Assembly (NCBI GenBank): GCA_026014905.1 | Contig: JAOZHK010000167.1 | Location: 1 to 6,280 of the forward strand | From: Candidatus Bathyarchaeota archaeon | GTDB taxonomy: Archaea > Thermoproteota > Bathyarchaeia > RBG-16-48-13 > GCA-020355125 | DNA: 6,280 bases | Reading direction: 5' to 3' | Shown: one piece after another, positions 1 to 5,390 of the stretch | How positions within the stretch are numbered: position 1 is the stretch's first letter | How the letters are laid out: each line of letters opens with the position of its first letter | Translations under genes and position numbers: made by a program | The notes under the pieces: generated by a model | Seen by the model: the letters and a program-made list of their open reading frames with translations, nothing else | The model's database searches: none | What the model was told of the DNA's origin: nothing

Positions 1-25
1 CATGAGAATGTGGCTAATACAAAAA

Positions 26-562
26 TCAACAGGAACCCCGTAATCTAGACAATTCCGTGTGGAGTTGTTGGAAGCGGGCAATCGCTGCTGACCCTAAGAA
101 CCCCCCTAATTCTTGTTGAAACTTGTGAAATGCCTCTTCGTACCCCACTTCACGAGCTCCCTCAATTAATTTATCCGCATATGTCACGATTTTTTCTTCT
201 AAACTTTGAGGAAGATAGTCTTTAACAGGTAACTCAAGTCGTCGAGCCTCAGTGGATGTTATCCCGGAGCCAATATGGCGTTCGATGATTCGGATGAGAG
301 GTGGTGCCAGTTCGAATGATTGAGCAATAGTAACACCAGTGATCCCATGGTCTATGCTGTGAGTGACCCCTCGCCCTATATCATGAAGTAACGCTCCGGC
401 TTGGACTAAGTCAATGTCAACATCGTATCCCTGCCTGGATATTTCTTGAGCTATGCGTACTGCGACAGTTGCAACTGCACGACAATGTCGAAGAACGTGT
501 GATGCACAGTTAGCATCTTTCAATAGTTGTAGGGCATTTGATTTGGACGGGGATGTGGACAA
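26..562 (-). CDS. HD-domain protein, TIGR00295-like predicted phosphohydrolase
   Basis: This 178-residue protein has the layout of the archaeal HD-superfamily group TIGR00295. Visible metal-binding candidates are H26, the H60-D61 pair in LLHDIGR, H68, H72, H96 and D130 in the YAD motif. This matches the H...HD...H...D pattern of metal-dependent phosphohydrolases. The substrate is unknown; the protein is presumably cytoplasmic, with no signal peptide or membrane segment. The start is TTG: the preceding in-frame stop is the tfe TAA itself and there is no in-frame ATG until far inside the domain. The TTG gives the expected family N-terminus, about eight residues before the conserved leucine-rich first helix. 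The Shine-Dalgarno is weak (GGT only). It lies 21 bp downstream of tfe on the same strand and is probably co-transcribed. A T-rich stretch follows its TGA stop. Family assignment is strong; biochemical role is not known. Confidence 0.88.
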   Translation of the reverse strand: MSTSPSKSNALQLLKDANCASHVLRHCRAVATVAVRIAQEISRQGYDVDIDLVQAGALLHDIGRGVTHSIDHGITGVTIAQSFELAPPLIRIIERHIGSGITSTEARRLELPVKDYLPQSLEEKIVTYADKLIEGAREVGYEEAFHKFQQELGGFLGSAAIARFQQLHTELSRLRGSC

Positions 563-583
563 GGGTACCAGCTTAAAAAGAGG

Positions 584-1114
584 TTAATCGGTGAGCTCCT
601 TCTCCAATTGCTTAATCTTAGTCGCTAATACGTCAATGATTGTACTGTTGTTAAAATGTTCGAGCAGGCTTCCACACGTTGGACATTTAAAAATATATTC
701 CATTGCATCTTCGAACGTATATCGTTTACACTCAGGAGTATTGCAATAGTAGAAATCGTATCGCTTTTCGTAATCTAAACGTGTTTGTAATATTTTGAGT
801 ATTCGTTTCTTTTGATTTTTGATAAAGCCTTCCACTTGATCTGGTTGAAGCCGCCATCGAAAAATGAACCATCCTGTATTTTCATCCCGCAATCCATCGC
901 ATTGTACAATTGAATGGTTGTAAAGTTTAAAAAGAATTTTTCGCACACCATTTAGCTTGATCTCTGTTTCGGTCTGTTCTGAAATGTGATTCAGGATCTG
1001 GTCGTCGGTTGCTTTTTGAAGGTCTTTTAAGGCCATTACTACTAAAACGGCGTCTTCGCCTCCAATGATCTGTGCGATTTTTTGCAATACCTCATCATCG
1101 ATAAAAAGACTCAC
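584..1114 (-). CDS. tfe: Transcription factor E, alpha subunit (TFE/TFIIE-alpha)
   Basis: TFE assists promoter opening by archaeal RNA polymerase with TBP and TFB. Counting from the chosen GTG start (176 residues), an extended winged-helix domain covers roughly residues 5-95, followed by a basic helical linker. A zinc ribbon has C124, C129, C144 and C147 (CNTPEC and CPTC pairs). A C-terminal coiled helix ends in KIKQLEKEL. The frame is open to a TTG at 1192, which would add 26 residues. I prefer the GTG at 1114 because known TFEs begin only a few residues before the DDEVLQKIA-like helix, the upstream part coincides with promoter DNA, and a strong TATA box lies 30 nt upstream of the GTG. No Shine-Dalgarno lies at usable distance, so the mRNA may be leaderless. 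It heads a two-gene unit with the HD protein and diverges from trm56. Confidence 0.93.
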   Translation of the reverse strand: MSLFIDDEVLQKIAQIIGGEDAVLVVMALKDLQKATDDQILNHISEQTETEIKLNGVRKILFKLYNHSIVQCDGLRDENTGWFIFRWRLQPDQVEGFIKNQKKRILKILQTRLDYEKRYDFYYCNTPECKRYTFEDAMEYIFKCPTCGSLLEHFNNSTIIDVLATKIKQLEKELTD

Positions 1115-1139
1115 GTTATTTGTCTCACTATTTTTGAAG

Positions 1140-1150
1140 GTATATATAGG
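1140..1150 (-). promoter_or_regulatory. TATA box of tfe
   Basis: The minus strand reads CCTATATATACC, a near-ideal archaeal TATA element (TATATATA core at 1141-1148). Its centre is about 30 nt upstream of the GTG at 1114, which predicts transcription starting within a few bases of that codon. Because the core is palindromic it could also serve the plus strand, where it would give trm56 a leader of about 25 nt. Confidence 0.6.
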
Positions 1151-1163
1151 ATGATGGAGCAAC

Positions 1164-1171
1164 TTAAATTT
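1164..1171 (+). promoter_or_regulatory. Candidate TATA box of trm56
   Basis: TTAAATTT lies with its centre about 28 nt upstream of the trm56 TTG at 1196, which predicts a nearly leaderless transcript. The alternative is the stronger TATATATA at 1141-1148, which would leave a short leader carrying GGTG (1184-1187) as a weak Shine-Dalgarno 8 nt before the start. The sequence alone does not decide between them. Confidence 0.4.
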
Positions 1172-1195
1172 TTGTAAGTCAACGGTGTTCAATCA

Positions 1196-1726
1196 TTGGC
1201 AACTATCATATTCCGGCTGGGTCACCGATTCGTTCGAGACGATCGTGTAACTATGCACATTTTTTTAGCCGCACGAGCTTTTGGTGCGGAACAAGCTGTT
1301 TATTCAGGGCAACAGGATCCTAATATGGAGGCTCAATTTAAGGCGATCGTGACTAAATGGGGAGGCAATTTCACAGTAGAGTATATCCAGGATGAAAGCA
1401 AGCAGTTGAAGGCATGGAAACAAGCTGGAAGAGAACTCATTCATCTTACTATGTATGGTCTCCCGGTTCAAAAAGTGATAGAAGAGATCCGGTGTTCTCC
1501 CCGTGAAAAAGTCATTGTTATAGGCGGCGCAAAAGTAAAGAGGTCTATTTATCGCGTCGCTGATTGGAATGTAGCCATCACGTCACAACCTCATTCCGAA
1601 ATCAGCGCTCTCAGTGTGTTTCTCCATCTTCTCTTTGAAGGCACCGAATTGGAGAAAACCCATGATAGTGCGCAGTTCCAGATTATTCCCCAAGCACGGG
1701 GGAAAAAAGTTATTCAAACAGAGTAA
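1196..1726 (+). CDS. trm56: tRNA (cytidine(56)-2'-O)-methyltransferase, aTrm56
   Basis: aTrm56 is an archaeal SPOUT-superfamily enzyme that uses S-adenosylmethionine to methylate the 2'-hydroxyl of C56 in the T-loop of tRNAs. The 176 residues carry the family signature in order: FRLGHR (6-11), RDDR (14-17), ARAFGA (26-31), HLTMYG (83-88), the VIGGAK strand and turn (108-113) and the QPHSE segment (131-135) of the trefoil-knot cofactor site. It ends in a RGKKV motif typical of the family. The start is TTG: an in-frame TAA lies at 1175-1177, no ATG or GTG intervenes, and the family begins just before the LRLGHR strand. Only a weak GGTG precedes it. It diverges from tfe and converges on hflX with 7 bp between stops. 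The family's usual N before QPHSE is T/S here (ITSQPHSE rather than VGNQPHSE). Confidence 0.95.
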   Translation: MATIIFRLGHRFVRDDRVTMHIFLAARAFGAEQAVYSGQQDPNMEAQFKAIVTKWGGNFTVEYIQDESKQLKAWKQAGRELIHLTMYGLPVQKVIEEIRCSPREKVIVIGGAKVKRSIYRVADWNVAITSQPHSEISALSVFLHLLFEGTELEKTHDSAQFQIIPQARGKKVIQTE

Positions 1727-1733
1727 CTGCAAT

Positions 1734-3014
1734 TCAATGTGGTCTGAGAGGATCACATGTTACTACTTGCCCTTTATGTTCACTGATAGCATTTTCAATT
1801 TCTTCAAGATAATGAGAGTAACATTTCAACTTGATAGCGATCGTGCGGTCTCTGTACTCTGTTTGTACTATTGTGACTTTCTCATGGAGCTCTGATAGAT
1901 ATGAGAGAGATTCATCGTTTAACGGGAGCTGTAGAGTTAAGAGATAGAGGGTGTCGAGTACTCGGCCCAAGTGTTGCTTTAATTGATCTGTATTAATATG
2001 TTGTTGTGCTGAAATTAAAATTGGATCCACAGTGAGGTCCTGGATGGCCATTACCCGCGATGTTATTTCGTTCTCCTCGAGTAAGTCGATTTTATTAAGA
2101 GCTGTGATTGTCGGAACTCCTCCAGCCCCTATCTCTGTGATTGTATCTTGACTGCATGTAAGTTTTCGCCGGATTTCCTCGACTGACTCATGTAGGTCGA
2201 CCATTAAGATAATCAAGTCTGCGAGGATCGTCTCTTCTAAAGTGGAATGAAAAGCTTCCACTAACGCGACAGGGAGACGATCAATAAAACCTACAGTGTC
2301 GGTAAGTAAAGCACGCCCTCCTTCGAGTTTGATTGCGCGCGTTGTTGTTGTAAGTGTGGTAAAAAGAGTGGATTCCACCAACTTGGTTTCGCCTGTGAGT
2401 GCATTGAAGAGCGTCGTTTTTCCTGCATCAGTGTATCCGGCTAAGGAGATAATGGGAAAGCCCGCTGCTGATCGTCGATTCCTATGTAAGCGTCGATGGT
2501 CCTGGACTTTAATTAATTCATTCTTTTTGCCCGCAATTTGTCGACGAATATCATCAAAATAGATATCGACTTCATATTGTCCTAATCCCCTAAAACCGGG
2601 TCGTTCTCCTAATCGAGCTAACCTGACTGATTCTTTTGCTCGGGGGAGCTGACGATGAAGTCGCGCGAGTTGGATTTGGAGTTGAGCTTCTTGCGTTGAG
2701 GCGCGTTGCCCAAAGATTTCAAGGATTAATTGAAACCGATCGATAATTTCGACGTTGGTGATATTTGCTAAATTATAGGTTTGTCGAGGTTGGAGCTCGT
2801 TCTCAAAAATCACTTTTTCAGCAGAGAGTTTTTTGACCATTTCAGCGAGTTCTTCTGCTTTTCCTCGCCCAATCTGAAAAGTCGCGTCAGGTCTTCTCAT
2901 CTGTTCAAGGCAGCCAACAACGGAATATCCCGCTGCGATCGCTAAATTTGTTAATTCATCCAGATTCGACTGTTCATAATATTTACGTCTTTGGACAAGG
3001 ATCGCCCGGACTAT
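1734..3014 (-). CDS. hflX: Ribosome-associated GTPase HflX
   Basis: HflX is a TRAFAC-class GTPase that binds the large ribosomal subunit. Counting from the ATA at 3014 (426 residues), the N-terminal HflX domain includes AILVQRR (4-10), the IGRGK motif (48-52) and the hallmark DRFQLILEIF..RASTQEAQLQ segment (92-112). A GLGQYEVD..FDDIRR linker follows. The G domain shows P-loop GYTDAGKT (193-200), DTVGF (239-243), NKID (307-310) and SAQ near 335. The C-terminal domain follows. An ATG at 2900 would remove 38 residues that clearly belong to the family N-terminus. No ATG, GTG or TTG occurs in frame between the TGA at 3027-3029 and 2900. The ATA falls where the family methionine should be, 7 nt after GGAGG. 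The protein follows mbf1 by 16 bp and is probably co-transcribed. The usual P-loop N is D. Confidence 0.93.
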   Translation of the reverse strand: MVRAILVQRRKYYEQSNLDELTNLAIAAGYSVVGCLEQMRRPDATFQIGRGKAEELAEMVKKLSAEKVIFENELQPRQTYNLANITNVEIIDRFQLILEIFGQRASTQEAQLQIQLARLHRQLPRAKESVRLARLGERPGFRGLGQYEVDIYFDDIRRQIAGKKNELIKVQDHRRLHRNRRSAAGFPIISLAGYTDAGKTTLFNALTGETKLVESTLFTTLTTTTRAIKLEGGRALLTDTVGFIDRLPVALVEAFHSTLEETILADLIILMVDLHESVEEIRRKLTCSQDTITEIGAGGVPTITALNKIDLLEENEITSRVMAIQDLTVDPILISAQQHINTDQLKQHLGRVLDTLYLLTLQLPLNDESLSYLSELHEKVTIVQTEYRDRTIAIKLKCYSHYLEEIENAISEHKGQVVTCDPLRPH

Positions 3015-3020
3015 CCTGAT

Positions 3021-3028
3021 TCCTCCTC
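3021..3028 (-). promoter_or_regulatory. Strong Shine-Dalgarno of hflX
   Basis: The minus strand reads GAGGAGGA in the 16-bp gap after the mbf1 stop. It is the best ribosome binding site in the window. The GGAGG core ends 7 nt before the ATA at 3014, an optimal spacing, and it decides the hflX start in the absence of a canonical codon. Confidence 0.75.
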
Positions 3029-3030
3029 AA

Positions 3031-3528
3031 TTATTGCTCTTTGCTTTTTTGTAGGACAGCGATGTCACCGAGGGTTAGATCAGTTAGCTTTTTTCGAGGA
3101 ACCTCGCCTGGCTGCATTGTTGCGACTTCCTGAAGACGGATCTTTAGTGTGTGTTCAAGTTTAGTGATTAACAAGCGGTCGGGTATCATTTTTTCGATTT
3201 CGACTTTTTGAAGAAGGGAGATTCGTTCACCAATTTTGCGACTGAGTTCTTCGTGGGTGTATCCTTGTTGTTCTCGTGCTTTCCGAATACGTTTACCATA
3301 ATTTGAGATAAGTGCGAGATTGTCTGGAATCAGTTCTTGACGAGGCGGTCGCGGAGTACTTGGCCGAGGTTTCCTGGGAGCTCGTTGGATGGGTTGGTGC
3401 GCGGTTTCATATGTTCGATGAGATGGAGTAAAGTTTGCACAACTCGAACATACATAAAGTCGGGCTCCATCAAGACTGACTTTCTCAGCACGGCCATAAA
3501 TAGCTTTACCACAGACTTCGCATTCCAT
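3031..3528 (-). CDS. Multiprotein bridging factor 1 homologue (archaeal aMBF1)
   Basis: Archaeal MBF1 is a conserved cytoplasmic HTH protein, reported in other archaea to associate with the small ribosomal subunit; its eukaryotic counterpart bridges activators to TBP. The 165 residues show an N-terminal zinc ribbon (C3, C6, C27, C30), a proline- and arginine-rich flexible linker (about 45-64) and a Cro/C1-type HTH domain (about 77-134) with YGKRIRKAREQQG opening the first helix. The C-terminal tail contains the TLGDIAVL segment typical of archaeal members. The start is ATG, preceded 8 nt upstream by AGGT. A TATTTATT-like element lies about 37 nt upstream. It is the first gene of a minus-strand pair with hflX and diverges from the PUA-nac pair. 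Length and domain order are normal for the family. Confidence 0.94.
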   Translation of the reverse strand: MECEVCGKAIYGRAEKVSLDGARLYVCSSCANFTPSHRTYETAHQPIQRAPRKPRPSTPRPPRQELIPDNLALISNYGKRIRKAREQQGYTHEELSRKIGERISLLQKVEIEKMIPDRLLITKLEHTLKIRLQEVATMQPGEVPRKKLTDLTLGDIAVLQKSKEQ

Positions 3529-3560
3529 CTTAGAAGACCTTTAGATAGAACTCTGTGGAA

Positions 3561-3570
3561 TAATAAATAA
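3561..3570 (-). promoter_or_regulatory. Candidate TATA box of the mbf1-hflX unit
   Basis: The minus strand reads TTATTTATTA, centred about 37 nt upstream of the mbf1 ATG at 3528. This predicts a short leader of roughly 10-13 nt. No other AT-rich element fits between the divergent starts on this strand. Confidence 0.45.
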
Positions 3571-3572
3571 GA

Positions 3573-3580
3573 CTTAATAC
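3573..3580 (+). promoter_or_regulatory. Candidate TATA box of the PUA-nac unit
   Basis: CTTAATAC is centred about 26 nt upstream of the ATG at 3603, so transcription would begin at or next to the start codon. No Shine-Dalgarno lies at a usable distance from that ATG, in keeping with a leaderless transcript. The A/T run at 3561-3570 is an alternative element. Confidence 0.35.
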
Positions 3581-3602
3581 TTGAAGGTTTCTAATTTATG
3601 CG

Positions 3603-4082
3603 ATGTCAGAGCAACAGCGAAAAAGACATCTCTTAAAGATTCGTAATATCGCGAATTATCAATTTGAAACATCAGTCGGCGACAAACTGTTTCCTAATGA
3701 TGTTGAACTTCGATTTTCAAAACGAACAGGACGGATCAGGCATATCTATCATAACAACAGATTATTAGCGACACTTAAGCCAACTGATGGATTATTTTCG
3801 TTAACCATTCATGGGGCGAAACGTCTCCATAGCCTACCACGTCAAGTTCATAAAATCATTGTTCAGAGCGACATTGAGGCTTTCGTAAAGAAAGGGAAAA
3901 CAGTTTTCGCAAAGCATGTGATTTATGCTGATGAAAGAATACGTGCGGGTGATGAAGTCCTCGTGACAAGTCGAGATGATGTTCTTCTGGCTGTTGGTAA
4001 AGCCACTCTATCCGGTCCGGAAATCTTAGCATTTAAAAGAGGGATTGCCGTCAAAGTAAGACAAGGTGTCGACGAGGCGTAA
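3603..4082 (+). CDS. Stand-alone PUA-domain RNA-binding protein
   Basis: This 159-residue protein has a basic N-terminal region (about 1-80, with RKRHLLKIR near the start) and a C-terminal PUA domain (about 83-155). The PUA part runs from KIIVQSDIEAFV through VFAKHVIYADERIRAGDEVLV to LLAVGKATLS and FKRGIAVKVR. These segments strongly resemble the C-terminal region of archaeal tRNA-guanine transglycosylase/ArcS-type archaeosine enzymes, but no catalytic domain is attached. It probably binds structured RNA such as tRNA or rRNA; the actual ligand is not known to me. The start is ATG; an ATG five bases upstream is out of frame and soon stops. It lies 5 bp before nac on the same strand, suggesting one transcript, and diverges from mbf1. 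PUA assignment is solid; the link to archaeosine modification is only similarity. Confidence 0.87.
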   Translation: MSEQQRKRHLLKIRNIANYQFETSVGDKLFPNDVELRFSKRTGRIRHIYHNNRLLATLKPTDGLFSLTIHGAKRLHSLPRQVHKIIVQSDIEAFVKKGKTVFAKHVIYADERIRAGDEVLVTSRDDVLLAVGKATLSGPEILAFKRGIAVKVRQGVDEA

Positions 4083-4087
4083 ACAAT

Positions 4088-4447
4088 ATGCGAAAGATGA
4101 GCCCACGCCAAGCAAAGCGACTTATGAGTCAGATGGGAATGCGCATTGAAGAACTGGATAATGTTCAGCAAGTGATCATACGTACACCAAAAAAAGAAGT
4201 GATTATTGATAATCCTGAGGTTAATATAACCCATATGCATGGTCAAAGAATTTATCAAGTTATGGGAGGTTCCGTGTCGGAACGGGAAGCCGCAACTCCT
4301 CAACCTGTCAAACAGTTAATTATTCCTGAAGAGGACATCCATCTAGTATCTCAACAAGCAAATGTTAGTTTAGCTGCAGCAAAGAAAGCATTAGTTGACA
4401 CAAAAGGCGATTTAGCTCAAGCAATTTTAAATCTTAGCCAGCGATAA
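4088..4447 (+). CDS. nac: Nascent polypeptide-associated complex protein (archaeal NAC)
   Basis: Archaeal NAC is a homodimer that binds the ribosome and contacts emerging nascent chains. The 119 residues show a basic N-terminus with RQAKRLMSQMG (7-17), the NAC beta-barrel segment (about 20-62, including VIIRTPKKEVII and a YQVMGG turn) and a C-terminal UBA domain (about 77-117) with AAAKKALVDTKGDLAQAIL. The length is usual for archaeal NAC. I chose the first ATG, which has GAGG 10 nt upstream overlapping the end of the PUA gene; M4 is a possible alternative. It follows the PUA gene by 5 bp and is most likely translated from the same mRNA. No clear U-tract follows its TAA within the next 80 bp. 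Confidence 0.95.
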   Translation: MRKMSPRQAKRLMSQMGMRIEELDNVQQVIIRTPKKEVIIDNPEVNITHMHGQRIYQVMGGSVSEREAATPQPVKQLIIPEEDIHLVSQQANVSLAAAKKALVDTKGDLAQAILNLSQR

Positions 4448-4823
4448 AACACACCCGTGAATAGTCTCATACCTTGCTGACGCGCGCTGGTTAATTTAGT
4501 GTTGACATGTCACATAATGCCAAGATGTAGATTAGATCAAAGAATTGGGATATCGCTAGGATCTAGTATAATATCAACAAGGATTAATACTAATAACATC
4601 ACAAAGACAAAGACTATCATCAATACCATGTCTTTCGTATTTTGCTTACTAAATCCTTTATTCATGTGAATTTCACTAGTCAATGACGTTTTTCGTTCTT
4701 TCAGTTTTTTATGAAGTTCTGGTTCTTAGCAATTATAGATACCGTGGTTTTAAGCTCTTTTTTTAATAAATTCGAGCTAAAGATAATCAGACATTCTTGG
4801 GCTGCTCGTTAGTCAGCACAAAA
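4448..4823. other. 376-bp gap between nac and pyrI
   Basis: No tRNA, rRNA, repeat array or large reading frame is visible here. It holds one plausible small gene (4537-4665, minus). The plus strand has T-rich tracts near 4688-4693, 4704-4710 and 4757-4765 that could end transcription. A 10-bp palindrome TGACATGTCA lies at 4503-4512. AGCTC at 4753-4757 and GAGCT at 4774-4778 form a weak inverted repeat around an AT-rich loop. The left 80 bp after nac show nothing else. Confidence 0.6.
4537..4665 (-). CDS. Small single-span membrane protein, 42 residues (hypothetical)
   Basis: An ATG-started frame encodes a 42-residue peptide. Residues 1-12 are hydrophilic with K3, K7 and K11. Residues 13-34 are almost entirely hydrophobic (VLMIVFVFVMLLVLILV core) and form one obvious transmembrane helix, and a short acidic tail DPSDIPIL closes it. 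By the positive-inside rule the N-terminus would be cytoplasmic. GTGA ends 7 nt upstream of the ATG and can act as a modest Shine-Dalgarno; an ATAAAAAA stretch about 40-47 nt upstream could be a TATA element. It lies 158 bp downstream of pyrI on the same strand. I do not recognise the family; it does not look like Sec61-beta or SecE. The evidence is the clean membrane-protein layout plus start signals, so it remains a prediction. Confidence 0.5.
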   Translation of the reverse strand: MNKGFSKQNTKDMVLMIVFVFVMLLVLILVDIILDPSDIPIL

Positions 4824-4850
4824 CTAAAACTGATCAATGATATCAGTTTT
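4820..4850 (-). terminator. Possible hairpin plus U-tract terminator of pyrI
   Basis: A perfect 9-bp inverted repeat (AAAACTGAT at 4826-4834 and ATCAGTTTT at 4842-4850, 7-nt loop) spans the last codons and the TAG stop of pyrI. On the minus strand it is followed by AGTTTTG, giving the run TTTTAGTTTTG. Archaeal termination depends mainly on U-rich tracts, which this provides. Overlap with coding sequence means the symmetry could partly be chance. Confidence 0.4.
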
Positions 4851-5285
4851 ATTCATTACGCGATTGCAGTAATGACAGCGTAATTTCAAAGGTTCTTCCT
4901 TTTCGATGATAAAGAGGGGGGACATGGGTTCATTGCTATTTGAGATACATGAGAGATTGGCACATTGAACGATTCCCCGAATCACTGATGGCATCTTTGT
5001 GTTTTGCTTGTCAACAACCGCATAATTACGGATAATATTGATTGAGGCTTTGGGGGCGATCAAAGATATCTTATCAACTTCTGAGGGATTGAGCTCTCGA
5101 CCTTCAATCTTTACAATATCTTTATAGGTTAATTTTTTACTGGGCACGTTCATGACAATGCTGACCACGTTATCACCAGATCCTGTTAAGCCTAGGATTT
5201 TGAGAACTGCTAATGCATTTCCAGCTGCGATATGGTCAATAACTGTGCCCTCTCGGATCTTCTTTACTCGAAGTTCTTCCTCCAC
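4824..5285 (-). CDS. pyrI: Aspartate carbamoyltransferase regulatory chain
   Basis: PyrI is the nucleotide-binding regulatory subunit that assembles with PyrB trimers to form allosterically controlled aspartate transcarbamoylase, the first committed step of pyrimidine synthesis. The 153 residues match the usual length. The N-terminal allosteric domain (about 1-100) opens with LRVKKIREGTVIDHI and includes LTGSGDNVV; the C-terminal zinc domain has C108, C113, C137 and C140, the same spacing as the E. coli chain (109, 114, 138, 141). The start is GTG; an in-frame TAG lies 15 nt upstream and the nearby ATG at 5296 is out of frame. GGTGA ends 4 nt before the GTG. A TATA-like element is centred about 41 nt upstream. 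Unlike the usual pyrB-pyrI operon, it is transcribed away from pyrB. Confidence 0.95.
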   Translation of the reverse strand: MEEELRVKKIREGTVIDHIAAGNALAVLKILGLTGSGDNVVSIVMNVPSKKLTYKDIVKIEGRELNPSEVDKISLIAPKASINIIRNYAVVDKQNTKMPSVIRGIVQCANLSCISNSNEPMSPLFIIEKEEPLKLRCHYCNRVMNKTDIIDQF

Positions 5286-5390
5286 GCTCTCACCATCCTA
5301 TTTATCATAGCGAATGTAAACATATATTTTAATGAAGACTTCTTAAAGATGATGGAGTCGAATATCAAACATAAATAGATTAGGGGAAAG
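5286..5390. promoter_or_regulatory. Shared divergent promoter region of pyrI and pyrB
   Basis: The 105 bp between the two starts contain a single strong AT element, ATATATTTTAA at 5322-5332. Read on the minus strand it lies about 41 nt upstream of the pyrI GTG, leaving a leader of roughly 15 nt with the GGTGA site. Read on the plus strand it is preceded by GTAAAC, a reasonable BRE, and would give pyrB a leader near 40 nt. A second plus-strand candidate is TTAAAG at 5343-5348. No clear operator repeat was seen. Confidence 0.5.

Noticed and set aside
1..25. An ATG on the minus strand at 1-3 that could begin another gene downstream of the HD protein
   Set aside because: Only the start codon would lie in the window and no good Shine-Dalgarno precedes it; the T-rich stretch after the HD stop could equally be a terminator.
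3598..3636. Short upstream frame (12 codons) starting at ATG 3598, with GAAGGT upstream, overlapping the PUA gene start
   Set aside because: Too short to support; the PUA ATG at 3603 fits the protein and the TATA spacing. It could only matter as a regulatory frame, for which there is no further evidence.
3923..4303. 126-residue minus-strand frame opposite the PUA and nac genes
   Set aside because: Shadow of two well-supported genes on the other strand; low-complexity, family-less translation.
4503..4512. Palindrome TGACATGTCA downstream of nac
   Set aside because: A single 10-bp palindrome after a gene end, with no second copy seen and no adjacent promoter; likely chance.
4711..4812. Plus-strand 33-codon frame in the nac-pyrI gap
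   Set aside because: No Shine-Dalgarno (only a T-run precedes it), ordinary composition and no recognisable layout.
4799..4818. GCTG/CAGC inverted repeat near GGGCTGCTCG as a possible tRNA or structured RNA remnant
   Set aside because: Only a 4-bp stem; no T-loop, anticodon arm or box motifs are present.
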